From NCBI GenBank assembly GCA_039704465.1, contig JASFAU010000020.1, forward strand, positions 558,001-622,000: a stretch of 64,000 nt of DNA. The letters are read 5' to 3'. How positions within the stretch are numbered: position 1 is the stretch's first letter; the number at the start of each line of letters is the position of its first letter. The stretch is from Plasmodiophora brassicae. Taxonomy: Eukaryota > Endomyxa > Phytomyxea > Plasmodiophorida > Plasmodiophoridae. Position numbers and translations under genes: made by a program. Of this stretch, positions 46,401 through 54,714 are shown piece by piece. The notes beneath the pieces are model-generated. The model was not told the origin of the DNA. It made no database searches and saw nothing but the letters and a program-made list of their open reading frames with translations.

Positions 46401-47096
46401 GCCGCGCAGGCCAGCTCGGGCGCCGCCGCCAACCGTTCCACCGTTGTCGACGTCGCAGCGACTCGGAAGCGATGGTACCTCGGCGCGACGTCGCAGTCGA
46501 CATCGCAGAAAGCCTTGAAGAGCGGTCGCGATCCAAAGACGAATGGCCTGGCGCCGTCGCATCGTCCAAAGCAGAGTTCCGCGTCGATAACCATCGCGCT
46601 TGGTACGGCATCGTCGGGCGAATTCGCCCCTATTGCTGTCGAAGCGAGGCATCGCAACGGTTCAGCCAGCAAGATCGGGTCCCTGGCGCCCGACACGTTT
46701 ACCCTTGAGGCCGACGTGGCGGAGAGCATCCTGGAATCCTCATGGGAACATGTCGTTCGGCGCGTTCGGCGGTCACCGAATCCGCCATGCGCGGCGGCGG
46801 CCCCTGACGGGCGTCCTCAACAAGAATCGGATTTCGTCAAGCACCTGGTTAGAACGGTCAGGGAGCGCGTCCAGCATCAGCAACTGTGGCTGGCGAACCC
46901 GACGATCGGTCGCGATCCGCAGCAGGTCGTGCGCGATGTGACAGCGCAGCTGATGTTGCAGATGGCCCCAGAGCGCACATCGCTGGACAACATCCACAAC
47001 CAGGCCCAGCTTGTACAGAGGATCGATGCGATTATCCGCGAACTGGTCGCATGCAACCCGGCCGAATCGGAACAATGTGCTGAATATAGGTCATAA
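37458..47096 (+). CDS. NHL-mucin stalk-REJ-GPS-7TM giant receptor
   Basis: Eight exons: 37458-37890, 37957-38572, 38625-39180, 39243-39685, 39746-40807, 40872-41433, 41498-41940 and 42005-47096. They sum to 3,068 residues in frame. A signal peptide (FWNVVLVTLAGSAWGLAA) leads into 24 NHL repeats of the form YVADSxNHRIRKVTPxG...VSTxAGxG, arranged as four modules of six blades (residues about 33-1380). A Thr-Arg-Pro stalk follows (about 1380-1970), then a REJ-like region (about 1980-2200, SPFWVRLQ...WSCDTLD...LPAGSPV), a GAIN-like segment, GPS CACTHLTDF (cut expected at HL/T, about 2524), seven helices (about 2567-2834) and a tail sharing motifs with the LRR receptor. The likely role is surface ligand or carbohydrate sensing or adhesion; the ligand is unknown. 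The last exon alone covers everything from stalk to tail. Confidence 0.87.
37540..42040 (+). repeat. Four tandem six-blade NHL beta-propeller modules
   Basis: Module coding lengths are near-equal: exons 1+2 (1,049 nt including the signal peptide), 3+4 (999 nt), 5 (1,062 nt) and 6+7 (1,005 nt). Blade n of one module resembles blade n of the others more than its neighbours. For example, blade 2 always has SFNTPAQ or LNTPSQ, blade 3 has FNQPYxxCID, blade 5 has GFLDG and LxVLQA, and blade 6 starts WYVTTWAG. This shows duplication of whole propellers. Module ends fall at phase-2 introns inside NxRxR blades. Confidence 0.85.
42060..43620 (+). repeat. Thr-Arg-Pro stalk repeat with 240-bp higher-order period
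   Basis: The same TTRRPT-type hexapeptide array as in the LRR receptor, but longer and organised in larger blocks. Landmark strings recur exactly 240 bp apart: GACGTCGGACCAGTAGACG near 42185 and 42425, and GGACCACTCGACGACC near 42308 and 42548. Later blocks (to about 43000) are less regular, and from about 43050 the unit decays into a general Thr/Arg/Ser-rich stretch. Confidence 0.9.
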
Positions 47097-47101
47097 ACGG
47101 T

Positions 47102-47530
47102 CTAGTATTTAGCTTCGTCGGCGAGCCTGGGCGGTGGGACGTCCTCGGCTGTGAGATGGGCGTAGTATTCCTTGTCGGCGACAATCTTTTTCAGGGCATC
47201 GCGCTCCTTCAACAGGATACGGTACCCGTTCTTCAGCGTGATCAGGACGTTCATGGCGAGCTCCTTATTGTCGCCGAAGCGAACCTTATCCTCCTGGGTC
47301 CATTCATTGAACGGGACTTTCAGCTGCGCCTGGAACGCCGCCATCTTCTCCCGGTTCATCTTCATTTCCTGTTCCACCGACCACAGGTGCATCTCGTTCA
47401 GCTTCTGCGGCGACCACGACAGCGATCGGCGCGCGACCCCTGTTCTGTAGCCTGGGCTGACCGCAAGGCGCTGTTGCCCGATGGACTTCCTAGCCCATGC
47501 TACCACCGACGCACGCAACGACGACGCCAT
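47102..47530 (-). CDS. Small protein with mitochondrial-type N-terminus
   Basis: A single exon of 142 residues. The first 35 residues are rich in Arg, Ser and Ala with no acids (MASSLRASVVAWARKSIGQQ...RTGVARRS), a typical mitochondrial targeting sequence. The rest is a helical, charged region with LSWSPQKLNEMHLWSVEQ, KVPFNEWTQEDK and YRILLKERDALKKIV. A W-x-L-LHLW-like start and a late ERDA segment faintly recall mitochondrial ribosomal protein uL29m (MRPL47); a respiratory-chain accessory subunit is another possibility. Neither can be settled by eye. Its stop codon lies only 5 bp from the stop of the convergent NHL receptor. Confidence 0.65.
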   Translation of the reverse strand: MASSLRASVVAWARKSIGQQRLAVSPGYRTGVARRSLSWSPQKLNEMHLWSVEQEMKMNREKMAAFQAQLKVPFNEWTQEDKVRFGDNKELAMNVLITLKNGYRILLKERDALKKIVADKEYYAHLTAEDVPPPRLADEAKY

Positions 47531-47829
47531 CTTCGCAACCAGCCGATCGCCATGCGCCTATGTTTAGCGTTGCGCCGCGCCCGTTGAACATCATCGTACC
47601 CCTCTCTCGTACTACTGGCGCCGAGCTTCTTACGAGACGACGCGTTCCGACATAAGCGACGTCGACGGTTGTTGGTGCCGCCCGCGAGAGGAACCAAAGC
47701 GCGTAAAGTTTGGCACAAACGCAGGCGAATTTTATCCGCCCATCTCAGGACAAGTACGAGTCAGCATTCATTCGAATACCATTGTCCATCGTGGCCCACA
47801 GGAGACTGTGCAACGCGGGTCCGCTGGGC

Positions 47830-49557
47830 CTAGCTGACGGCTTCGACGCGGTTGAAGACGGCCGATGTGAGCTTGTGGTCGCCGGAATCGGCATCGATGC
47901 CCCAGATGGACACGCCTTTCAGGCCCAGCGAGAACGCGTAATCGATCTTGGCGACCAACGTCTTCGCATCATCATACGCGACAAACCTATATACCATCGT
48001 CAGTCAACCGCGATCACGCCTCGCAGCGTCGACAGCGCCGAATCGTACTGGTCGGCGTCGTAGGTGAAGTATTCGCACTGCTGGACGGTGTCCAGCTGGA
48101 CGACCGGCTGCTTCTTCGAAACGATGTCGTGGATCTCGAAGTAGGCCAGGTACCCGGGCTGTCTGGTGCACCCGGCGTTCGCCTCCTTCTGCGCGCCTGT
48201 ATACGCGGGAGCATTCATCGCGGGCCCTGCGGCGCCGACACAGTTTCAGGATCAGTTGCCCCGATAGACGGGCCGTCCCCGCCGACCTGCTTGACCGGTC
48301 GGGACAGGCGTCTTCAGCGCGTAGGCGATGCCCCAGAACGACAGGCCCAGGTTGAACTTGCCGGGACCGTGCCCGGTGGAATTCGCCTGATCCAGGAAAT
48401 ACGCAATGGCAGCCGCCTGGGAATCGCCGTTCTTGTCCGCGTTGTGCAGAGCGGCGGAGCACCCCGTGTAGGGCTGCCATGTCCCCAGTACCTGCAGGGG
48501 GCGCCACCGTCATACGAATGATACGCATCGTCGGGCAGCAGTGCCCTGAACCGACGTTGTATCCCAGGATGTTGATCCAGTCGACGTAGGCGACCATCTC
48601 GGGCACCCGATAGTTCTTGCCCCAGCCAGGGCCACCCGGAACAATGGTGGACAGGACCAGGCGCGATTGCCCATCGGACAGCACCTCGCTGTCGATCGCC
48701 TCGCGCATGGCCCTCATCAATGCGGCGAACGATTCGGGATCGTTGGTGCTCCCTCCACGCGACGTGTCCCCGGGGAACTCCCAATCGAAATCTGGGGACG
48801 CAGGGCATCAGCAAACATCCTGGGACCCTTCACCCGACGAGCAACGTACCCAGGCCGTCGAATCCGTACCTGCGCGCGAACTCCACCGTTGCCTTGGCGA
48901 ACGTCTGGCGGCGAGAGGCGTCAGCAGACATCTGCGACATTGGCGCCACGCTCTGTCGACAATACGAGACTTCATCAGACATTGGTTCAGGCGCCGTCGA
49001 CGGCCAGCGCGATTACAGGGATGTCGCCACCAACGGACAGCATGGTGGTCAGCAACGGGTGCGACCTCTTCAGCGCGTTGAACGCCCTGTAGTTGTTCGC
49101 CTCCGCCTCGCTGGGGTCCTCGAGCACCCAGGTCGTCAGGCTGACCGGCGGCGAGAACGAGTAGATCAGGTGCGTGTACAGGTGGGCCTGGACCGTCTCG
49201 GGGGTCAGCTGGGGCACCGACGTGCAGTTCCCCGAGCTGATCGTCTGGCGCGCACAGCCCCTGTGAGCACACACGCGACGCGGATGGCGCGTTCGCGATC
49301 CTTACTGGGTAGTAGTACCCGATCATGCGGTTGTCGGTCGCGAACTTGGTCGGGTAGGCGGCACCTGCCCCACCCGCGGGCGCCGACGGGCGCGCGCCGA
49401 ACGCCGCGCCAATCTGCTTGGCGTACGCGGCGCACAACGCGATCGCCACAATGACGATGACGAAGGCGGCCGCGGCGCCGTGCGTCGCGCAGCGCTGACG
49501 GCGACGCTCGCGAAGGTACTCGTCGACGCCGCCGCTGAAATCGTCGTGCTGCAGCAT
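47830..49557 (-). CDS. Membrane-anchored GH18 chitinase-like glycosidase
   Basis: Seven exons, read from 49557 down: 49306-49557, 49017-49244, 48850-48952, 48556-48791, 48296-48491 (end uncertain by 9 nt), 48049-48226 and 47830-47986. They give about 449 residues. A cytoplasmic lead is followed by one helix (AAAFVIVIVAIALCAAYA), making a type II membrane protein. The GH18 barrel then follows: IGYYYP (strand 1), THLIYSF, TTMLSVGG, the catalytic DGLDFDWE (split by an intron before the second Asp; proton-donor Glu present), GYN, LSFWGIAYAL, and the closing VAYDDAKTLVAKIDYAF and GVSIWGID. Expected reaction: hydrolysis of beta-1,4-N-acetylglucosamine polymers outside the cell, as in bacterial prey walls or its own chitin. 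The active site looks intact. Confidence 0.9.
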
Positions 49558-49758
49558 TGGGGCTCCTACCCACAGTTACCAGAGTGACGACAAACTCGGA
49601 CGATAACAAGTTCGGCGGAACTGAAGGCACCCTCACTGGAGATTCCCTCCGAAACGACCCGCGCAGTTTCCGAAACACTGCGCCGCGAGCTACTTACTTC
49701 ATACGCGGCACACACCAACTGCTCGCCGCAGACGTTATAGGAACGGGGAGCGATCGGT

Positions 49759-51300
49759 TTACGGATGAGGAGCGTCGGACGGGGCCAGACTGATGCCGAC
49801 GCTGGCCAGAGCATCGACGATCCAGCCGGGGACGGCTCTGCGATCCAGGCTGGCGCCGTTGCGGGTGCGTCGTTCGGTGAAGTACCGCGACATGAACTGG
49901 CGAACGAACTCGGGGAACCGGCGCTGGGTGATGCTGTCGCGCATGTCGCGCATGAGACGCATGTGGAACGCGATGTTGTGCACGCTGACCAGCTGGCAGG
50001 CGCCGTGCTCGCCCAGCGCGAACATCATGCGGATGTGACTTCGCGTGTAGTCTCGACACGTACTGCAATTGCAGTCCTCCTCGATCGGCGAGTAGTCGTG
50101 TTCGAAGGACGCCCGTTTCAGATGCAGCGTGCCCCGGCGCGTCAACGCGTTACCCATCCTCTACAACGAACGCAAGGTTATTGGTCGCGGCATTGCACAC
50201 GTCATTGCTGTGAAACCAACCGCGGTGCGTGTGGGAAACACTGAACAGCCACAACAGCAGCAACAATCAGTTCATGCTGTCGCCAACACTGAACCATGGA
50301 CATACCGCAATCAAACATGTCAACGCCAAGGGCGACGCAGACGACCAGGTCTTCCGGGAACCCGACACCCATGCAGTAGCGAGGCTTTTCTTCGGGGAGG
50401 AGATCGGTGCACAGGCTGACGCTACAAGCGGGCCGTTCAGCACGTCAAGCCTGCCGGTACAGACGCAAAGCTACCATCTCCAGAATTCGTCTTTGCTTTC
50501 GCCACCGGATAGACCGCCGATGGCATACCCCGGGCAGTTGCGCTTGACCATCTCCTCAACGCATATGCGTCGCAGGTCGTGGTCCAGCCCGCCCTGGACG
50601 ATGGCGAACAGGTTCTGGTCCTGACGTCGCTCGTGCGCTGCCAGGCACCGATCCAGCCACCGAATCGATCTCCACATGGCCTCCTCGACCCTGCACATCG
50701 TCGTTAGCATGGCGCCTCATCGCGACCAACCATGGGTGGCACCTCGGTCCAGTTGTGGTGGATGAAACGACATCGTCGAGTTGCATCATGATGTCGCTGC
50801 CGATGGCATTCTGCATGGCAATGGAATCCTCGGGCCGTAGGACGAGTTCCGTGGCGTTATCACGATGCGACACGAACGTCACGCCTTGCTCAGTTACATT
50901 CATGAGCTTGGCGAGCGACACCATCTGAAATCCGCCAGAATCCGTTAGGATCGCCCTCGGCCACCGCATGAATTTGTGTAGGCCGCCGTACGTGTTCTTC
51001 ATACGTTCCAGGCCCGGCTGCAACGCCAGGTGGTAAGTGTTCCCCAGGATAATCTGACAGTCCAGCTCAGCCAGCTGCGACGTCGTCAGACCTAGTGCCG
51101 CACAAATGGAATAATGAGACGGCGCGCGAACCGGGGCGACACGAGCCACGACACGCACCTTTCATGACGCCAGACGTCGCAACCGGCATGAACATGGGCG
51201 TCGGCGCATTCGCCAGATGCGGCAAGGTCATGCGCGACACGCGCGCCTTGGTCGTTGGGCATTTGGCGTCAATGGTAAACCGCAGCGGCCACGGCTGCAT
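49759..51300 (-). CDS. QTRT1: Queuine tRNA-ribosyltransferase catalytic subunit
   Basis: Six exons: 51159-51300, 50743-51091, 50475-50690, 50306-50421, a 20-nt microexon 50221-50240, and 49759-50160. They give 414 residues, close to the human length. Motifs in order: [38 protein letters not shown], the substrate-binding [34 protein letters not shown], and DMFDCVFPTRTA with the nucleophile Asp. The zinc site CNCSTC is followed by His. The enzyme swaps guanine 34 of tRNA-Asp, -Asn, -His and -Tyr for queuine, working as a heterodimer with QTRT2, which is encoded head to head. Met 51300 starts exactly where family similarity begins. Confidence 0.95.
50221..50240 (-). other. QTRT1: 20-nt microexon of QTRT1
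   Basis: A 20-base exon encodes the FPTRTA segment that follows the nucleophile Asp. It is bounded by GTTCAG upstream and GTTGGT downstream. Without it the conserved DMFDC-VFPTRTA-R motif cannot be read, and with it all six exons sum to 415 codons including stop. Flanking introns are 65 and 60 nt. Confidence 0.85.
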
Positions 51301-51460
51301 CGTCCTTGGAGGTGTCGTCGTCGTCGTCGTCGTCGCGCAGTGTCGCCGCGCGCGCCACGGACTCCGCAGCAGTCTGCGACAGACTCTGTTCGACTGTGCC
51401 ACGGAGTCCGCCACGGACTTGGGCCTCTCCGCTATTTCTGTTCCTGCACATTCTGCCCCG
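51301..51460. promoter_or_regulatory. Shared divergent promoter region of QTRT1 and QTRT2
   Basis: Only 160 bp separate the two start codons. The interval holds a GTC microsatellite (about 51311-51330), a small inverted repeat AGTCTGCGACAGACT and flanking complementary copies of GGACTCCG and CGGAGTCC. The last two could form a stem or bind a dimeric regulator. Transcription start sites cannot be seen. Confidence 0.6.
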
Positions 51461-52630
51461 ATGCCGGCGGCCTCGTCGTTCACTGTCCGCGCGCGTTCGG
51501 GTCGCGCCCGGGCGGCGACGCTGACGGTCCGCCGGAAGACGCTGCAGACGCCCGCATGTCTGCTGCCCGGCAGCAATGGCGTCATCCCGCACGTGACGGG
51601 CGACCTCGTCGCCACGGTCGCGGGTGCCTCGGCGTGCTACGTCGCCCTGGAGGCGTACATCCCGCTGCTGACGGAACCGGCGAACCGGAGCGCGATTGAC
51701 GAGCGGCGCCTCGCCGATTTCACGCAGCGGTTCCCGGGCGGCCTGCTCAGCTACCTGAGGAGGTGCCGCAAGATCGGCGCTGTGCCTGTCGACGACGACG
51801 ACGACGGCATCCAGTTCCATGGTCTGCATCCAGCGCCCCGGTGCCTTCGAAACGAGCTGTCGCACACGAAATCGCATGCGTCTGCGACGCACAGCAGCGG
51901 GTCCGTTTATCGTGTGTCGCCGGCGACGTTCGCGCGCGCCGCCATGACGTTCGGTGCGGATGTCCTTGTTGCGACGCCCGGGCGCGTCACCGACGACGAC
52001 CGCGCCCGGCATACGACCCGGCACACATGCCATCTGAAGGAAATCCTCGAGGCGTGCAGAGCGGTCGAGGATCGCCCCTCCGTGTTCGCCTACGTCGACG
52101 CGCCCTGCGTTGACTCCATCGTCGGCACGTTCGATAGCGACGTCGACGGGTACATCGTTCCGTTCGCTGCGACACATGACGCTGTCAATGTCCCCGATCA
52201 TAAGCCCCGGCTAGCGATCGGCATCTCGTCGTTCGCTGACGTCGTCGACGCGGTTCTTCAAGGCGCCGACGTGCTGGACAGCAGCTGGCTGGAACCGTTA
52301 TCGATGGCCGGCACGGCGATCGTCATCGACGAGGAGGCATTCGAGCGCCTGGACCTGAAGGCCTGGGACAGGTTCGCCGACGACCTCGCGCGCCTGGACA
52401 CGACCTGCGCCTGCTTCGCTTGCCAGCACGGGCACACGCGCGCCTACATCAGCCACCTGTTCGCCATGGACGACCTGCTCGGCTACGTCCTGCTGACGAT
52501 GCACAACGTCGCCCAGCTGAACCGCTTCTGCGAGCGGCTGCGCGGCGCCATCGAAGCGGGCCGCCTGGCAGCGTTCCTGGCGCCCTATACGCCATCCATC
52601 ACCGTTCCAATACATAGTACGACGGCATAG
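51461..52630 (+). CDS. QTRT2: Queuine tRNA-ribosyltransferase accessory subunit
   Basis: A single exon of 389 residues from Met 51461. It begins with the QTRT2-type opening (RKTLQTPACLLPGSNGVIPH, matching the QTRT2 pattern TPxCLLYTxxGxxPHLT). It continues through FAYVDAPCVDSIVG, DGYIVPF, KPRLAIGIS, and VLQGADVLDSSW, where catalytic QTRT1 has its nucleophile region. It ends with the zinc site CACFAC-QHGHTRAYISHL and LLTMHNVAQLNRF. QTRT2 is the non-catalytic partner that helps bind tRNA and anchors the heterodimer at the mitochondrial outer membrane in animals. The upstream frame is open to 51095, but that part overlaps QTRT1 antisense and shows no similarity, so 51461 is preferred. Confidence 0.92.
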   Translation: MPAASSFTVRARSGRARAATLTVRRKTLQTPACLLPGSNGVIPHVTGDLVATVAGASACYVALEAYIPLLTEPANRSAIDERRLADFTQRFPGGLLSYLRRCRKIGAVPVDDDDDGIQFHGLHPAPRCLRNELSHTKSHASATHSSGSVYRVSPATFARAAMTFGADVLVATPGRVTDDDRARHTTRHTCHLKEILEACRAVEDRPSVFAYVDAPCVDSIVGTFDSDVDGYIVPFAATHDAVNVPDHKPRLAIGISSFADVVDAVLQGADVLDSSWLEPLSMAGTAIVIDEEAFERLDLKAWDRFADDLARLDTTCACFACQHGHTRAYISHLFAMDDLLGYVLLTMHNVAQLNRFCERLRGAIEAGRLAAFLAPYTPSITVPIHSTTA

Positions 52631-52721
52631 GTGAATAGGCAGACCTAACGCCTGTCTATTCTTAGCTCGCGCGTCGTCCGCCCGGACGCGACTCGACGTG
52701 TTGAGGAGGCCGCCCTACCCG

Positions 52722-53245
52722 ATGCAGTGGTTGCTGAAGCTCGCGCCCGGTGAGACGAACCCGAACTGGGCGATCATCGAGTTGCAGGGCAGCATCGAGG
52801 CGCCGGCGCAGGCGAGCCTGCAGACGATGCAACTGGGCTTGTTCACGGGCGCGTCCGAGGTCCGCACTCATCCGCGCGCGTGGGATCGTGCGCCCGGACG
52901 CAGCTGACATCGCTCGACAGGGGGATCCAGTGACGCTGGTCGTCGGCAACCACAAACTCGAGGGCCGCATCGAACAGTTGCAGAAGCCGCTGGCTATTGC
53001 CGACGTGGCGTCGTCGTTCAGTGCCGCAGACCGCATGGACGGCAGGTACGTTGCTGGTCTCTGTCGTCGTCGTTCTGGTCATGGAACGTAGGTACTCACT
53101 AACCAGTGATCGCACGATCGGCATCGTCGGCATCGTCAGGAAGAAGTACGCCGCATGTGGTGCACGTTTGCCTGGTGTACTGACCTGGTCGCTCAGGTTC
53201 GTCTTCAGCAGTCGGCCGCTGCCGATCGCGTCCCCACGCGCCTAA
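52722..53245 (+). CDS. CTF8: Chromosome transmission fidelity protein 8 (RFC-Ctf18 subunit)
   Basis: Four exons, 52722-52859, 52921-53045, 53107-53145 and 53197-53245, give 116 residues (human protein about 121). Family motifs: WAIIELQGSIEA, then after the first splice DPVTLVVGNHKLEGRIEQL and KPLAIA (compare IVGHHILYGKIIxLEKPFAVL). The end, IVRKKFVFSSRPLPI, is assembled across the last intron by donor GTACGC and acceptor GCTCAG and matches the KxKxLFKTRPxPI tail. Ctf8 with Dcc1 and Ctf18 forms the alternative clamp loader that loads PCNA for sister-chromatid cohesion and leading-strand synthesis. The tail binds Dcc1. Confidence 0.88.
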
Positions 53246-53553
53246 CGGAGGTCGTACAGCACCACCAAATGCTAAACGTATATATCGTCGAGCTTGGCCA
53301 AGCACGCTGACTTCGTGAATATTGTTCTTTGACGTCGTCGACGTCGTTGCCGTTGGCGCGCGTTCGCGACCGGCAGCCCCATAACAATAGTACGCTGTGA
53401 AGGTTGCTTCCTCGTTACGTGTTGATTGGGTCGGCGCCAGTGGCGAGATATGATTGTGTGTAACCGGGGGTCGACTGCACCAGTGGCCGGCCGGGGAGGA
53501 GGGTGGGGAACGAATGCGCACCAAGTCAGTTGGGATTTCGGTGCGTTTCGTCA
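53246..53553. other. Intergenic stretch after CTF8
   Basis: About 300 bp, locally AT-richer, with no supportable gene on either strand. Confidence 0.4.
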
Positions 53554-53898
53554 ATGGTCGCTGTCGTTGCAATCGCTCTGTGCTGCGTCTCGGCACGTGC
53601 GAACGACGAGAGCGACGACGGTTGCCGGGCCCTGAACGCGGTCGTGTCGCCGCAGTGGCGGAGTACTTCATGCAGGATATTGATTCTGACATCGATGAAT
53701 ATGAGAAGAATGAACGCTGTCCTGAAACTGAGCGGCCTGTTAAACGACACCTGTTCGCATGGTTCCAAATTTCAACCACTATTGCGGCATATCCGCCAAT
53801 GGCGCCAACCCGAAAGCCAGGCCAAATTTCTGGAAGTGCCCCCCCCCCCCCTGACGGTGCGGCGTGCCATGCCATCAATCCTCGGCTCCGTCGGCTAG
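53554..53898 (+). CDS. Putative small secreted protein, possibly broken
   Basis: Met 53554 begins a textbook signal peptide (MVAVVAIALCCVSARA) followed by an acidic mature start. The frame runs 115 codons to 53898 and crosses a run of 13 C bases (53839-53851), a likely slippage site. A second frame (about 53650-53940, with YFMQDIDSDIDEYEKNE) also looks protein-like, so the original gene may have been frame-shifted or spliced differently. No family recognised. Confidence 0.35.
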   Translation: MVAVVAIALCCVSARANDESDDGCRALNAVVSPQWRSTSCRILILTSMNMRRMNAVLKLSGLLNDTCSHGSKFQPLLRHIRQWRQPESQAKFLEVPPPPLTVRRAMPSILGSVG

Positions 53899-54036
53899 GT
53901 GCGTTTGGGATGTTTGGGTTTGCAGAGAGGATATTGGATGGCCGCGACGGCAACCTGGGGCCGTCGAACGTCACGCTGCGATCCAATACGCGGTGTGACA
54001 GTACTCGGTTCGTCATCTGGCCACGTTTCCCGATGT

Positions 54037-54483
54037 GGATGACGTCGTGGGCTAGCCGCGATCGCGGGTTGCGACGGTGCCGTTGACTCCCTGACGCTAC
54101 GCTCGAGCGACGCCGTCCACCACACTGTGGACACCGCGCTCGCCGTCACCCATCCGCCGTGCTGAAGCAGGTGGTCGACGAATTTACGACGTGATCTGCA
54201 CGCGGGAGCCAGGGTTCTTGCCGAATATCGCCAGCACCGAGTTGCATCTGATCGTGGACTTCATAACTCAACCTTCCCGGCGTATGGCACCATATGTGCG
54301 GACCCCCATCCTCTTCTACCTGTTTACGATACGATTGCTAACAGGGCGTCGGTGCTGATGTCCACCCGTGCTGCGGATCGGCTGGCGCTGAACGCGACGC
54401 CACTTGCTGTGCAATGCCGATTGCTGGAGGGGGCCGATTACCTGACACTGGTCGTCACTCACATGCGCATTAGTCCGCTGTAG
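54037..54483 (+). pseudogene. Decayed copy of the BTB/SKP1-like exon
   Basis: This aligns along its length with the BTB part of the intact gene at 56713: TGTGGATGACG..., SLTLRSSDAV..., LPNIASTELHLIVDF. It then passes through a relic of the intron (ending CTAACAG near 54345) and into the start of the second exon (CRLLEGADYL). A one-base deletion at about 54150, a TGA soon after and loss of the ankyrin part make it non-functional. Confidence 0.8.
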
Positions 54484-54560
54484 GTATAAATTCGAGGCAA
54501 GTTGTATTCCGAAGAGGTCTGGGACATAAGCGGGGAGAGAGACGTCGGGAAGGTGGAGTA

Positions 54561-54710
54561 CTAGCGCGTGAACAGGCGGTAGTAGTCATAGATTTGACAG
54601 TCGTTCAACTTATGGGAACGTTGAAGGTGCGTGGAAAGAAGGTCTGCATGGACAGACGCCTCGCAAAACACGCAAATCTGAACAGGACGAGCATCAAGAT
54701 GCTCTAACAT
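54561..54710 (-). CDS. 49-residue C2H2 zinc-finger ORF
   Basis: The frame from ATG 54710 to TAG 54561 reads with VQICVFCEASVHADLLSTHL, then QRSHKL and a Tyr-rich end. Cys-x2-Cys-x11-His-x4-His with a central Leu fits a zinc finger of the kind found at the front of OrsD-like and transposon-associated proteins (pattern ICxxCxxAVxxxxLxxHLxxxHKL). Only the finger survives, so this is probably a fragment of a larger protein or a domesticated remnant. Confidence 0.45.
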   Translation of the reverse strand: MLEHLDARPVQICVFCEASVHADLLSTHLQRSHKLNDCQIYDYYRLFTR

Positions 54711-54714
54711 GCCG

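Noticed and set aside
53843..53851. Poly-C tract as a telomere or origin element
   Set aside because: A lone C run without a repeating unit or neighbouring structure.
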